The notes: generated by a model not told the origin, from the letters alone. DNA of 64,000 bases from Cellulosimicrobium composti (GCF_009711085.1 NZ_WMKA01000005.1:96601-160600); one strand, 5' to 3'; counted from the first letter of the stretch, positions 8,696 through 17,654 are shown. A program made the numbers and translations.

Positions 8696-9853
8696 TCAGT
8701 GCCCGGCGTGGCCCGAGAGGTCGACGACGGCCGGCCCGGTGCCGCCGGCGACGGCGCCGGTGGTGGTGGTCGCGCCGCCGGTCGTCGTCCCGGACGGTGC
8801 CGTGGTGTGCCCGGCGTGGCCCTGGAACCGGTCGATCGACTCCTGCGCCCCGGGCGGCATCGAGCCGTCCGCGTTGCGCACGAGGAAGATGCCCGCCATG
8901 CCGCCGTCGGAGTGGAACTGGACGTGGCAGTGGTACATCCACGCGCCCGGCCCGACGCCGAGGCCCGCGACGACCTGGAACCCGAACGCGTCGCCCGGGT
9001 TGAGGTCCCGGTTGTCCACGACCTGGCTCGGGTCGTACTGGTCCGCGAGGAGCCCGGTGCGGTTGTTCGCCCAGCGGTGGGCGTGCAGGTGGAACGTGTG
9101 GAGCTGGTTGCCGTGGCCGATGCAGATGAACTCGACGCGCTCGCCGAGCTTCGCCTCGAACATCGGGGTGTCCGGCGCGACCTTGTTGTTGATGGTCATG
9201 TCGTTGAAGACCATCGTGAACTGCTTCTGCGGCAGCACGTCCCCGACCCGGCGCACGACGAGCGCGCCGTACAGCCCGGCCGCGATGCCCTGCGTGCCGT
9301 GGTCGCCCCACGCGTGGTCGTGGTAGTGCCAGTAGCCCGCGCTGCCCGGCATCCAGATGCCGCGGTCGCGCGCCATCTTCACGGTCGACCACGTGTACGT
9401 GCGCGTCTCGCCCGGCTCGTTGAAGGAGTCGTTGAAGGCGCTGCCGTCGCTGTTCACGTCGTAGTTCACGCCGTGCGGGTGGATCGACAGGCGCTTGTCG
9501 GTGGTGTTGACGAGCGTGATCTCGAGGGTCTCGCCCTCCCACATCTCGAGGATCGGGCCGGGCACGGTGGCCTTGCCCGGCTCGAGGCCGTACCCGACGA
9601 GCGTGTCGGAGATCCGCTCGGCGTACATCGTGATCTTGCGGACGTCGCCCGCGGCGGTGGCGACCGCCCCGGCGGCGGTCGTCCCGCCGAGCGTCGTCGC
9701 GGCCGCGGCCGGCGGTGCGGCCGCGACGCTCCCTCCGGCCCCGAGCAGCAGGGCGGCCGCGGGGCTCGCGGCGACGACGCCGGCCCCGGCGAGCAGGGCG
9801 CGTCTCGAGAGCGGCCTCGCGGGGGTCTCGGTCTCGGTCGTCGGGTCGGACAT
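8696..9853 (-). CDS. Two-domain multicopper oxidase, Tat-exported
   Basis: A 385-residue protein with a twin-arginine signal (SRRALLAGAG, residues 16-25). The four copper-ligand motifs are intact: H125-P-H127, H176-Y-H178-D-H180, H252-TF-H255-L-H257, and H308-C309-H310 followed by H314 and M319. The length and the two cupredoxin folds match the small-laccase/two-domain multicopper oxidase group, which couples oxidation of phenols or metals to reduction of O2. The C-terminus is a Thr/Gly-rich tail ending HAGH. The start at ATG 9853 has a good AAGGAG site. It is the first gene of the minus-strand cluster with the ThuA and cupredoxin proteins. It may accept electrons from them, or oxidise metal or phenolic substrates independently. 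Confidence 0.92.
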   Translation of the reverse strand: MSDPTTETETPARPLSRRALLAGAGVVAASPAAALLLGAGGSVAAAPPAAAATTLGGTTAAGAVATAAGDVRKITMYAERISDTLVGYGLEPGKATVPGPILEMWEGETLEITLVNTTDKRLSIHPHGVNYDVNSDGSAFNDSFNEPGETRTYTWSTVKMARDRGIWMPGSAGYWHYHDHAWGDHGTQGIAAGLYGALVVRRVGDVLPQKQFTMVFNDMTINNKVAPDTPMFEAKLGERVEFICIGHGNQLHTFHLHAHRWANNRTGLLADQYDPSQVVDNRDLNPGDAFGFQVVAGLGVGPGAWMYHCHVQFHSDGGMAGIFLVRNADGSMPPGAQESIDRFQGHAGHTTAPSGTTTGGATTTTGAVAGGTGPAVVDLSGHAGH

Positions 9854-10431
9854 GTGGACTCCTTCTGGGCGTGCGGGGTCGCCCGGGCAGCCTCCGGGCG
9901 CGCCGGACCGGCGTGGCGGCGCGCGACGCCACGCTGACCGGCGCCTCGAGGGCGCGCGGACGTCCCCCGGTGGTGCGGGGGGTCGTGCAGAGAGGTGCTG
10001 GGTCGGGCGGGAGGTCTCCCGCGTCGTCGCAGGGTCGAGACGGTGCTCGGTCGTGCGGGGCTCGTCCCGGTCCGGTGGGAGACCGGCCCGTGGCGAGGTC
10101 CGGGGCCGCCGTGGCCCCCGCCGGGGGCGCGCGTCGGTGCGCGCCGACCGGCTGTCGGCCCGGGCGCCGAGCTCCCCTGCGCCGGCGTCCGGTCCCCTGG
10201 TCGTTCCAGGGGCAACGAGGTTCATGACACCGCAGTCAGTCACCGATGTCAACAGGTATGCGAAAGTTGTGTCGACAACAAGCAAAAGTCGCGAAACGCG
10301 CGTCGGCTTTTACTCCTGCGGCGTCGCCAAAGAGCGTCGCGGCGGGTCCGGCCGCCGCCCGTCGGGTACCGCTCCCGGCGCGCTCCGCCGCCGGACGGGT
10401 GAGCGACCCGGACCCGTGGTGGAGTGTCCGC
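9854..10431. other. 578-bp divergent intergenic region
   Basis: This separates the multicopper oxidase gene (minus) from the GH65 gene (plus). Only about 10220-10320 is AT-richer than its surroundings. That stretch holds a sigma-70-like promoter facing left and a near-palindrome TTGTGTCGACAACAA at 10267-10281. From 9854 to about 10215 the DNA is very GC-rich, and I see no gene, riboswitch or clear hairpin in it. If the promoter is used, the oxidase mRNA has a leader of about 360 nt. Confidence 0.5.
10224..10252 (-). promoter_or_regulatory. Candidate sigma-70 promoter for the multicopper oxidase cluster
   Basis: On the minus strand TTGACA (10252-10247) is followed after exactly 17 nt by TGTCAT (10229-10224). 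A perfect -35 hexamer at ideal spacing is uncommon in this GC-rich DNA. Transcription would start near 10217 and run toward the oxidase gene. Confidence 0.5.
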
Positions 10432-12778
10432 GTGACAGCCCAGCCTGACGCGTGGACCCTGCGGGAGTCCACCCTCGACGTCGACGACCCGCGGGTCGTC
10501 GCGTCCCTCCTCGCCGTGGCCAACGGGTACGTCGGCGTGCGCGGCGTGCTCGACGAGACCGAACCGGACGACGACCCCGCCACGCTCGTCGCGAGCGTCT
10601 ACGAGGAGTTCGACCAGACGTACGCCGAGCGCGCCTACGGCTACCCCGAGGTCGAGGAGCGCCTCGTCCCCGTCGTCGACGCGTGGCGGCTCGGGTGGTC
10701 CGTGGACGGCGAGCCGGTCGACGTGCGCGCCGCGGCCGAGGACGACGCCGTGCGCGTCGCGGGGACGGTCGAGGCGCACGAGCGGTCCCTCGACCTGCGC
10801 CACGGGGCCCTGCACCGGACCCTGCGCTGGGCGTCGCCGTCGGGCGGGCGCGTCACGCTGCGCGCCGAGCGGCTCGTGCCCCTCTCGCGGCGCGAGGTCG
10901 TCGCGACGCGCTGGCACGTCGAGGCGCACGACGACGTCACCGTGGCCGTGCGCCCCGTGACCGGCTGCACGCACGGCGAGGCGGAGCAGGGCCGCACCGC
11001 CCCCCGGGCTCGTCACCGTCTCGTGCCGGCACGAGGCCGAGGGGTCGTCGGTGCGGCAGCGCACCGTGCGCTCCGAGCGAGGCGTCGCAGTCGAGACGGC
11101 GCACCGCGTCGAGGCGGCGGACGACGTCGCCGCCGCGTGGCACCGCCGCGGCGGCGGGGCGGTCCTCGTGGCCGAGCTGCGGGCCGGCCAGCGGCTCACG
11201 CTCGAGGTGCTCGCGGGCTACGCGGGCGGCCCGGACGCCGACGCGCTGCCCGCGCACGCGCGCGCCGTGCTCGCCGACGCCGTGGACGCCGGGTGGGACG
11301 CGCTCGCGCGCGAGCAGACCGACGCGATGGAGCACGTGTGGGAGCGCGGCGACGTCGAGCTCGACGGCGACGACGAGATGCAGCTCGCGGTGCGCCACGC
11401 GCTGCTCGCGGTGGTGCAGGCGGCGGCACGCGTCGAGGCCGTCGGCGTGCGCGCCAAGGGCCTGACCGGCACCGGGTACGGCGGGCACGCGTTCTGGGAC
11501 TCCGAGAGCTTCGTGCTCCCCGTGCTGGACCAGGTGCTCCCGGGCGCCGCGGCCGCGCACCTGCGCTGGCGGCACGCGACCCTGCCCCACGCACGCGAGC
11601 GCGCGGCGGAGCTCGGGCTCCCCGGCGCGGCGTTCCCGTGGCGCACGATCAGCGGGCGCGAGTCCTCGGGGTACTGGCCCGCGAGCACGGCCGCCGTGCA
11701 CGTCGCGGCGGCGGTGGCGCTCGGCGCGGTCCGGCACGTGGCCGCCACGCACGACGACGACCTCGCGCGCGACGTCGCGGTCGACCTCGCGGTCGAGACC
11801 GCGCGCCTGTGGGCGGCGCGCGGCCACCACACGGCCGCGGGCTTCCGCATCGACGGCGTGACGGGCCCGGACGAGTACACGGCCGTCGTCGACAACAACA
11901 CGTACACGAACCTCATGGCCCGCAAGAACCTGCGGGCCGCGGACGAGCTCTGCGCACGGTTCCCCGACGCGGCGGCCCGGCTGGGCGTCGACGAGGACGA
12001 GCGCGCGGGGTGGCTCCGCGCGGCCGACCGGATGGTCGTGCCGTACGACGCCGAGCTCGGCGTCACCGAGCAGTCGCAGGACTTCACGCGCCACGCGCAC
12101 TGGGACTTCGCGCCGCGCGGGACGGCCCGCTTCCCGCTCGACGACCACGTGCACTACGTCGAGCTGTACCGCAGGCAGGTCGTCAAGCAGGCCGACCTCG
12201 TGCTCGCGCTGCACACCGCACCCGAGGAGTTCACGCCCGAGCAGCGCCGCCGCGACTTCGACTACTACGAGCCGCTCACGGTCCGCGACTCGTCGCTGTC
12301 CGCGCCGGCGCAGGCCGTGGTCGCCGCGGAGATCGGCTACGTCGACCTCGCGTACGACTACGCGCGCGAGTGCGCGCTCCTCGACCTGCGCGACCTGCGC
12401 GGGTCCGCCGACGGCGGCCTGCACGTCGCGTCGCTCGCGGGGGCGTGGACCGCGCTCGTCACGGGCGTCGCGGGCCTGCGGCACGACGACGGCGCGCTCC
12501 GCCTCGCGCCCCGGCTCCCCGCCCGCCTGACGCGGCTCGCGTTCGCGGTCCACCACGGCGACGCGCGGGCCCGCGTCGAGGTCCGTCGCGACGGCGTGAC
12601 GTACCGCCTCGAGTCGGGCGACGCGCTGCGCGTCGTCCACGGCGACGAGACCGTCGACCTCACGCCCGCGGACCCGGAGCAGGTGCGGCCCCTCCTGCGG
12701 GGTGTCGCGGACCCGCCGCCCGCGCAGCCGCCCGGTCGCGCGCCGATGTTCGAGGCGTCGCCCGGCGGCGGGTCCTGA
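10432..12778 (+). pseudogene. GH65 glycoside phosphorylase/hydrolase, disrupted by one frameshift
   Basis: The reading is GH65-like throughout but changes frame once. From GTG 10432 (GGAG 7 nt upstream) the frame runs through the N-terminal beta-sandwich (LLAVANGYVGVRG) to a run of six C at 11000-11005. There the sense jumps by +1 and continues to 12778. The second part carries the catalytic region GVTGPDEYTAVVDNNTYTN, with the general-acid Glu, and the VKQADLVL motif of the phosphate or substrate pocket. Read as one protein it would be about 780 residues, normal for GH65 (trehalose, maltose or kojibiose phosphorylases and relatives). Removing one C restores the frame, so this is either a sequencing indel or a recent inactivation. 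No beta-phosphoglucomutase gene, the usual partner, is adjacent. GTG 10399 is an alternative start. Confidence 0.85.
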
Positions 12779-12789
12779 GGACCCGGGCC

Positions 12790-13656
12790 CTACCCGGCGA
12801 GCACCTGCCGCAGCGTCTCCGCGAACGCGGCCGGGTCGTTGTGCGGCGACCACTCGCTCACCATGAAGCCCCCGTGGTCGCCGGGGAACGTCACCGGTTC
12901 GACGCCGAGGAGCGCGGCCACCGCGGCGCCGCCCCGCCACGCGAGCGTCCCCTCGCCCTGCGCGCTCACCGCGGGCACGACGCGCGTCCCCGAGGCGCGC
13001 AGCGCGTCCACGTCGGGCGACCACGACGGCATGGTCGCGAGGTTCCGGCCCAGCAGGAGGTCGTCGCGCGAGCCGTCGTCCTGCGTCGGGAAGCCGAACG
13101 TCGCCGGGTCGGGCGCCGGCCGGTCGAGGTAGTCGGCGGGAAGCAGACCGACGTGGCTGACGAGCGCGACGAACTTCGCCATCGCCGGCCCGAAGCCCTC
13201 GCGGCGGTACGTCTCGACGATGTCCGCCTGCACCGCCGTCGCGACCTCCGCGTCCTCGAGGATCGGCGTCACCGGCGGCTCGTGCGCGACGAGCGTCCGC
13301 ACGTCGCCCGGGTGGCGCTCGACCCACGACAGCCCGGCCACCGCGCCCCCGCTCGACCCGAGCACGTCCACCGGCCCGAGTCCGAGCGCCGCGACGACCG
13401 CGTGCAGGTCGTCCGCGTGCCGCTCGACCGACACCTCGCCGTCGGGGTCGAGCGTGCTGCGCTCCGCGCCGCGCGGGTCGTACGTCACCACGACCCGGTC
13501 GTCGATCAGCCCCGCGAGCTGCTCGAACCCCGACGCGGCCATCGGCGAGCCCACGACGACCAGGGGCGGCACGTCCGCCGCCGCGTCCGGCGTCCGGACG
13601 TCGTACGCGAGGACGGCTCCGGGCACGTCCAGGGTGTGGGTCCTGCGCTCGCTCAT
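12790..13656 (-). CDS. Alpha/beta hydrolase
   Basis: A 288-residue soluble alpha/beta-hydrolase-fold protein. The nucleophile elbow is GSSGG with S102. The strand VVVTYDPRGAERS (about 55-67) is typical of the oxyanion side, and the late motif FPGDHGGF supplies the catalytic His. There is no signal peptide. The start at ATG 13656 has GGAGG 7-8 nt upstream; an in-frame ATG further upstream would add only a low-complexity leader. It resembles small-molecule esterases and haloperoxidase-like hydrolases. The substrate cannot be told. Its stop lies 11 bp from the GH65 stop, in convergent arrangement. Confidence 0.85.
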   Translation of the reverse strand: MSERRTHTLDVPGAVLAYDVRTPDAAADVPPLVVVGSPMAASGFEQLAGLIDDRVVVTYDPRGAERSTLDPDGEVSVERHADDLHAVVAALGLGPVDVLGSSGGAVAGLSWVERHPGDVRTLVAHEPPVTPILEDAEVATAVQADIVETYRREGFGPAMAKFVALVSHVGLLPADYLDRPAPDPATFGFPTQDDGSRDDLLLGRNLATMPSWSPDVDALRASGTRVVPAVSAQGEGTLAWRGGAAVAALLGVEPVTFPGDHGGFMVSEWSPHNDPAAFAETLRQVLAG

Positions 13657-13784
13657 GGGTGTCCTCCGCTCGGTGCGCCGCGCCGGGTGGCCGCGGTCCT
13701 GGACGTTCCGACGCCGCGGGGCGCGTGAACTCATCGCACCCCGCGGCACCGGTCGTCGCGGCCCGGCCGCCGAGCCGTCGGCCC

Positions 13785-13813
13785 GTCAGCTCGTCAGCTC
13801 GTCAGCTCGTCAG
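13785..13813. repeat. 8-bp tandem repeat at the end of the anti-sigma gene
   Basis: GTCAGCTC is repeated three times (13785-13792, 13793-13800, 13801-13808), followed by a partial GTCAG. The stop codon of the minus-strand gene lies in the last copies. Because the unit is 8 bp, slippage would change frame, but each unit brings its own TGA. Confidence 0.8.
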
Positions 13814-14914
13814 GCGCGTGTACTCGTCCTGCGACACCTCGCGCAGCCCGTCGGTCGACGGCTCGAGGAGGGCGAGCGACGCCTCGTCGCGCGGGTGCCA
13901 CGTGTAGCGCGCCGTCGTGACCACGAGGCTCGGCTCCGAGGCGTCGTCGAGCACGTACCGCTCGCTGCGCTCGTCCGAGAGCGGCAGGTGCGTCTCGTCG
14001 TCGAAGCACGCCTCGCGCGTCCAGTCCACGGTCTCCGGCATCCCCGCCTCCGGGCCCCCTGCCGTCCCCGTGGAGCCCTCACCCGCGAGCTCGAAGCACG
14101 TCGCCGCACGCCCCCCGACCGTCCGCGCCTCGGGCCCGCTCGTCACGACGTCCTCCCGGTCGGCGAGCCCCCGGACGGTCTCCATCTGGGCCGCGAGGTC
14201 CGCGATCCGCTCGGTGAGCTGCTGCCGGATGGTGCCCTCCTCGACGTCGTCCCAGTTCTCGGCCGGCACCGTGAACCGCGTGTAGACGCCGTCGCCCGGG
14301 CTCACCCACCAGTACGTCGTCTGCCCCTCGGGGCCGGCGGGGTCGGCGTGCTTGACCTCCTCGACGCCCGCCAGCCCGGCCCCCGCCGAGGACGCGGAGT
14401 CCTTCTCCTGGACCCACCGCGTCGCGCTGCCGTCACCGGCGGTGATGTCGCGCGAGACGGAGGTGTCGAGCGCGGCGTCGCCCGGGTGCTGGACGCCGAA
14501 CGAGGACTCGACCTCGAGCACGAGGGTCGCCAGGTCGACCTCCTCGACGGCGGTGCGTGCCCGCTCGACGTACGCGACCGCCTGGACCGTCCCGAGCTCG
14601 TCCGGGTCCACGCCGACGACGCCGTCGCGCACCTCCACGCTCGGCGACGGCGCCGCGACGGGCCCGGTGCCGCCCTCGGGCGCGCCGTCGGCACCGAGGC
14701 CCGGGAGCACGAGCGCACCCGCGGCGAGGACGCCCACGCCGACGGCCCCCACGGCACCCACCCCCACGACGCGGCGACGGCGCGAGACGTGCCCGGGACG
14801 CTCCCCCGCGGTCCGGGCGTGGACCGCGGCGAGGACCGCGTCGGACGGGGCGCCGGCGTCGGGCCCGGCCTCGGAGCGCAGGCGGTGGATCGGGTCGGTG
14901 GTCGGGTCGGTCAT
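13802..14914 (-). CDS. Membrane protein coupled to the ECF sigma factor, probable anti-sigma factor
   Basis: A 370-residue protein with a cytoplasmic N-terminus (about 1-45, Arg-rich end HVSRRRRVVG), one transmembrane helix (about 46-70) and a large outer domain of about 300 residues. Its ATG overlaps the sigma factor stop by 4 nt (ATGA), the usual arrangement for a cognate anti-sigma factor. No HxxxCxxC zinc anti-sigma motif is visible, so it is not a classic ZAS protein. The outer domain contains two Cys, in ATCFELAG and EACFDDE, that could form a disulfide. It may be a CU044_5270-type protein. The regulatory role is inferred from position and topology only. The ribosome site is GGAAGGA. 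Confidence 0.75.
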   Translation of the reverse strand: MTDPTTDPIHRLRSEAGPDAGAPSDAVLAAVHARTAGERPGHVSRRRRVVGVGAVGAVGVGVLAAGALVLPGLGADGAPEGGTGPVAAPSPSVEVRDGVVGVDPDELGTVQAVAYVERARTAVEEVDLATLVLEVESSFGVQHPGDAALDTSVSRDITAGDGSATRWVQEKDSASSAGAGLAGVEEVKHADPAGPEGQTTYWWVSPGDGVYTRFTVPAENWDDVEEGTIRQQLTERIADLAAQMETVRGLADREDVVTSGPEARTVGGRAATCFELAGEGSTGTAGGPEAGMPETVDWTREACFDDETHLPLSDERSERYVLDDASEPSLVVTTARYTWHPRDEASLALLEPSTDGLREVSQDEYTRLTS

Positions 14915-15507
14915 GGCGTCGTCCTTCCGGGAGTGGCGGTGGTCGTGGCGGCGGCGAGCGGCGCCCGTGTCGGCGCGGCCCGCCGCTCCGGCGGCGCTGC
15001 CGCCTGGTCCTGCTCGGCGTAGAGGCGCGCGAGGCGCTGCTTGGCCCGGTGCACCCGGGCCGACGCGGTGTTCGGCCGGCACCCGAGGGCCTCGGCGAGC
15101 TCGGGCACCGACAGGTCGTCGAGCACGAGGAGCCGCAGCACCTCCTGGTCCCGCGCGGGCAGGCGGGCCAGCAGGCGCTCCGCCGCGTCCCTGCCCACGA
15201 CGTCCGGCGCGTGGTCGGGCACGCTCGGCGGGTGGACGCCCGTCACGCGGCGCACGAGCGCCGCGCGGCGCGAGCCCGCACGCAGGTGGTTCGCCATGAC
15301 GTTGCGCGTGACCCGCAGGAGCCAGCCGAGCTCGTGCTCCGGGATCTCGGTGATGCGCCGCCACGCGACGACGAACACCTCGCACACCACGTCCTCGGCG
15401 TCCTGCGGCCGCAGCCGTGTCGCCGCGCACCGGTACACCGACCGCGCGTGGTCGCGGTACAGGCGGTCGAGGCGCTCGCGCGCCGCCGCCTCGTGGGGTG
15501 GGGACAT
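14911..15507 (-). CDS. ECF-type RNA polymerase sigma factor
   Basis: A 198-residue protein with sigma region 2 (LYRDHARSVYRCAATRL, then DAEDVVCEVFVVAWRRI) and region 4.2 (LPARDQEVLRLLVLDDLSV, then the helix-turn-helix ALGCRPNTASARVHRAKQRL). The length and two-domain layout are those of extracytoplasmic-function sigma factors, which redirect RNA polymerase in response to a signal relayed by a membrane anti-sigma factor. The start at ATG 15507 has AGGAGAG 3-4 nt upstream. The downstream membrane protein overlaps by 4 nt. The target regulon is unknown; no obvious autoregulated ECF promoter was recognised upstream. Confidence 0.92.
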   Translation of the reverse strand: MSPPHEAAARERLDRLYRDHARSVYRCAATRLRPQDAEDVVCEVFVVAWRRITEIPEHELGWLLRVTRNVMANHLRAGSRRAALVRRVTGVHPPSVPDHAPDVVGRDAAERLLARLPARDQEVLRLLVLDDLSVPELAEALGCRPNTASARVHRAKQRLARLYAEQDQAAAPPERRAAPTRAPLAAATTTATPGRTTP

Positions 15508-15629
15508 CCGCTCTCCTGTCTCGTCCCTCGGCGCCGCCCCTCGCGGCGCTCGGTAAGGGGATGTCCGGCAGTGCCCCGGGGATGACAGCCCGCCCCGACC
15601 GGGCGGTGCGGGGCGCGACGTCGGGCCAC

Positions 15630-15635
15630 TACCCT
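15630..15635 (+). promoter_or_regulatory. -10 element of a leaderless gene
   Basis: TACCCT ends 6 nt before ATG 15642, so the transcript should begin at the start codon. No ribosome-binding site lies between. This fits actinobacterial leaderless expression. Confidence 0.5.
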
Positions 15636-15641
15636 CGCAGG

Positions 15642-16853
15642 ATGCCGTCATCGAGGACAGTCCCTTCCGTCGCCGTCGCCGGAGCGCTCACCGCGGTCCT
15701 GTGGGTGGTCACGGGCCGGGTCGGGGACTGGCTGTCCGGGGCGTCGGACGTCCTGCCCGGCGCCCTCGTGCGCGCCGTCCTCCCCCACCCGACCGGCGTC
15801 GCGAGCGGCGGGCCGGTCTCCGGGAGCACGCTGCTCGCGGCGGCGCTCGCGGGCGCGCTCGTCGCGGCCGGGACGCACCTCGCGCTGCGGCGCCTGCCCG
15901 CCGGAACGGGCCGGTGGGCGACGTTCCTCGCCGTCTGGTTCGCCGTCGTCGCCGCGTCCGCGCTCGCCGCGACCGCCTCGTGGTTCGCGGGCGTGACGCT
16001 GCCGTGGCGCGCGGAAACCATCACCGAGCTCGTCGCGACCGCGCTCGGCGGCTGGTGGGGATTCGTCGAGGGACCACTCGTCGCCCTCGCGGTCGCCGTG
16101 ACGCGCGCCCTGACCGACCGCCGCGACGACCCCGCGGGCACCCGGCACACGCGCGCGCCCGCGACCGTGCGGGCCTGGCCCGCGGCGCTCGCGGCGGGCA
16201 CGACGACGGGCGTGCTCTGGGCGGCCGCCGGCGTCGGGCGCACGCTGCTCCCGGGCGCGGCCGACGCGCAGTCGCCGTGGGGCGTCGCCCGCGACGTCGT
16301 GCTGCTGCCGTCGGCGCGGCTCGCCGTCGACGTCGACGCGCTCCTCGCGGACCCGGTGCACCTCGCGCTGCCGCTCGGCGTGGGGCTCGTCGTCTCCGTC
16401 CTCACGGCGCAGGCCGCGCGCCGGCTCCCGCCCGTCGAGGGCACGGGCGCGCTCGTGCTCGCCGTCTGGCTCGCGTGCTCGGCGGGGGCGGCGCTCGCCG
16501 CCGCGGTCCCCGTCGTCGTCTCGACCGTGCAGGCCGGGGGCGTCCTGCCCGACGCCGGGCGCACCCTGCCCGTGCTGGAGTCGGGCCTCGCCTGGGGCCT
16601 GGTGTGCGGCGTCGTCGTCGCGCCGCTCGCGGCGCTCGTGCACCGCGCCACGGGCGCCCGGCCGGACGTGGCGCCGGAGCCCGCGGAGGACCCGTGGCCC
16701 GCGCCCGCGCGGCGGCCCGAGGAGCACGACGCCCGCGACACGGCGCCCGCGAGCGCCGACGCCCATGAAGCGAAGGCGGCCGCAGAACCGACCGAGGTCG
16801 ATGCTGCGCCGCAGGACGTCCGGGCACGCGACGAGGTCGGTGCCTCGGCCTGA
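15642..16853 (+). CDS. Multi-pass membrane protein of unknown function
   Basis: A 403-residue protein with about eight hydrophobic segments spread over residues 8-345 and a charged C-terminal tail of about 55 residues rich in Ala, Glu, Asp and Pro. Two similar halves can be seen: each has a long Ala/Val-rich helix pair followed by a conserved-looking FVEG or VCGV turn. No transporter or enzyme motif was recognised. The ATG follows a TACCCT -10 box by 6 nt, suggesting leaderless translation. It is divergent from the ECF sigma factor gene, so it might belong to that regulon, but the promoter does not look ECF-like. Confidence 0.7.
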   Translation: MPSSRTVPSVAVAGALTAVLWVVTGRVGDWLSGASDVLPGALVRAVLPHPTGVASGGPVSGSTLLAAALAGALVAAGTHLALRRLPAGTGRWATFLAVWFAVVAASALAATASWFAGVTLPWRAETITELVATALGGWWGFVEGPLVALAVAVTRALTDRRDDPAGTRHTRAPATVRAWPAALAAGTTTGVLWAAAGVGRTLLPGAADAQSPWGVARDVVLLPSARLAVDVDALLADPVHLALPLGVGLVVSVLTAQAARRLPPVEGTGALVLAVWLACSAGAALAAAVPVVVSTVQAGGVLPDAGRTLPVLESGLAWGLVCGVVVAPLAALVHRATGARPDVAPEPAEDPWPAPARRPEEHDARDTAPASADAHEAKAAAEPTEVDAAPQDVRARDEVGASA

Positions 16854-16927
16854 CGCCGGCGCCGGACGTTCCCGGGACCGCCACGCGCACGCCACCCGCG
16901 CGTCGGCGGCCGGACACCCCGGAGCCG

Positions 16928-16947
16928 TAGCGTCGGCCCCGACCAGC
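16928..16947 (+). promoter_or_regulatory. Promoter-like block shared with 54062
   Basis: TAGCGTCGGCCCC followed by GACCAGC. The same 13-mer and the following GACCAGC occur upstream of the SRPBCC gene at 54062-54082. In both, TAGCGT suits a -10 box, with GCCGGAC and CGGAG blocks conserved about 10-30 nt further upstream. Confidence 0.5.
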
Positions 16948-16979
16948 GGACCGGGACGACCGGAGAGGGCACGACGACG

Positions 16980-17654
16980 ATGACCCTGACGATCACGCTC
17001 GTGCGGCACGGGCAGACGTACCTCAACGCACGGCGGCACCTGCAGGGGTCATGCGACTCGCCCCTCACGCGCACGGGGCGCGCGGGCGTGCGTGTCACGG
17101 CGCAGCACCTCGCGCGGCACGACCTCGCCGCCGCCTACTGCTCGCCGCAGGGCCGGGCCGTCCTCACGGCGATGGAGATCCTGCGGCACCACCCCGACCT
17201 GCCGCTCACGGTCGACCCCGACCTGCGCGAGCTGTCGTTCGGGTCGTTCGAGCGTCGCCCGGAGGCGGTCCTCGACGCGGTCGAGCCGTGGGCCGAGCTC
17301 GTGCCGCGCATGCTCGCCGGGACGCACCCCGGCGTCGGCGGCGGAGAGCGCGGCGCGGACTTCATGGCGCGCGTCCGCGCCGTGTCCGCACGGGTCGTCG
17401 CCGCGCACGACGACGCGTCCCGGCCGGGCGCCGCGTGCGACCGCCACGTGCTCGTGGTCGGTCACGGGCTCACGCTCGGCGCGTGGCTCGCGACGATCGA
17501 CCCGTCGGGGCTCGTCGCGCTCCCGAACGCGTCGGTGTCGACGGTCGAGGTGACCGACGGCGTCGCGCGCGTCGTCGCGGCCGGCGTCGACGTCGCGGGG
17601 CACGGCCACGGCACCGCGCGCCCCGCCCCGGCGGGGGCCGCCGTCCCGGCGTGA
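16980..17654 (+). CDS. Histidine phosphatase (phosphoglycerate-mutase-like) family protein
   Basis: A 224-residue protein opening with the signature LVRHGQTYLN; H10 of RHG is the phospho-accepting His. The second His lies in LVVGHGLTLGAW (around residue 161), and the acidic proton donor in DPDLRELSFGSFE. These define the branch-1 histidine phosphatase fold, covering mutases and small-molecule phosphatases. The C-terminal 30 residues are an extra His/Gly/Pro/Ala tail. The start at ATG 16980 is preceded by GGAGAGGG. The substrate is unknown. It probably has its own promoter at 16928. Confidence 0.9.
   Translation: MTLTITLVRHGQTYLNARRHLQGSCDSPLTRTGRAGVRVTAQHLARHDLAAAYCSPQGRAVLTAMEILRHHPDLPLTVDPDLRELSFGSFERRPEAVLDAVEPWAELVPRMLAGTHPGVGGGERGADFMARVRAVSARVVAAHDDASRPGAACDRHVLVVGHGLTLGAWLATIDPSGLVALPNASVSTVEVTDGVARVVAAGVDVAGHGHGTARPAPAGAAVPA

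Noticed and set aside
10267..10281. TTGTGTCGACAACAA as a defined operator
   Set aside because: It is only nearly symmetric, occurs once, and matches no operator I know; kept as a note only.
10990..11050. Programmed frameshifting in the GH65 gene
   Set aside because: There is no known slippery heptamer with a downstream structure, and GH65 enzymes are not known to use frameshifting; an indel in the C run is simpler.
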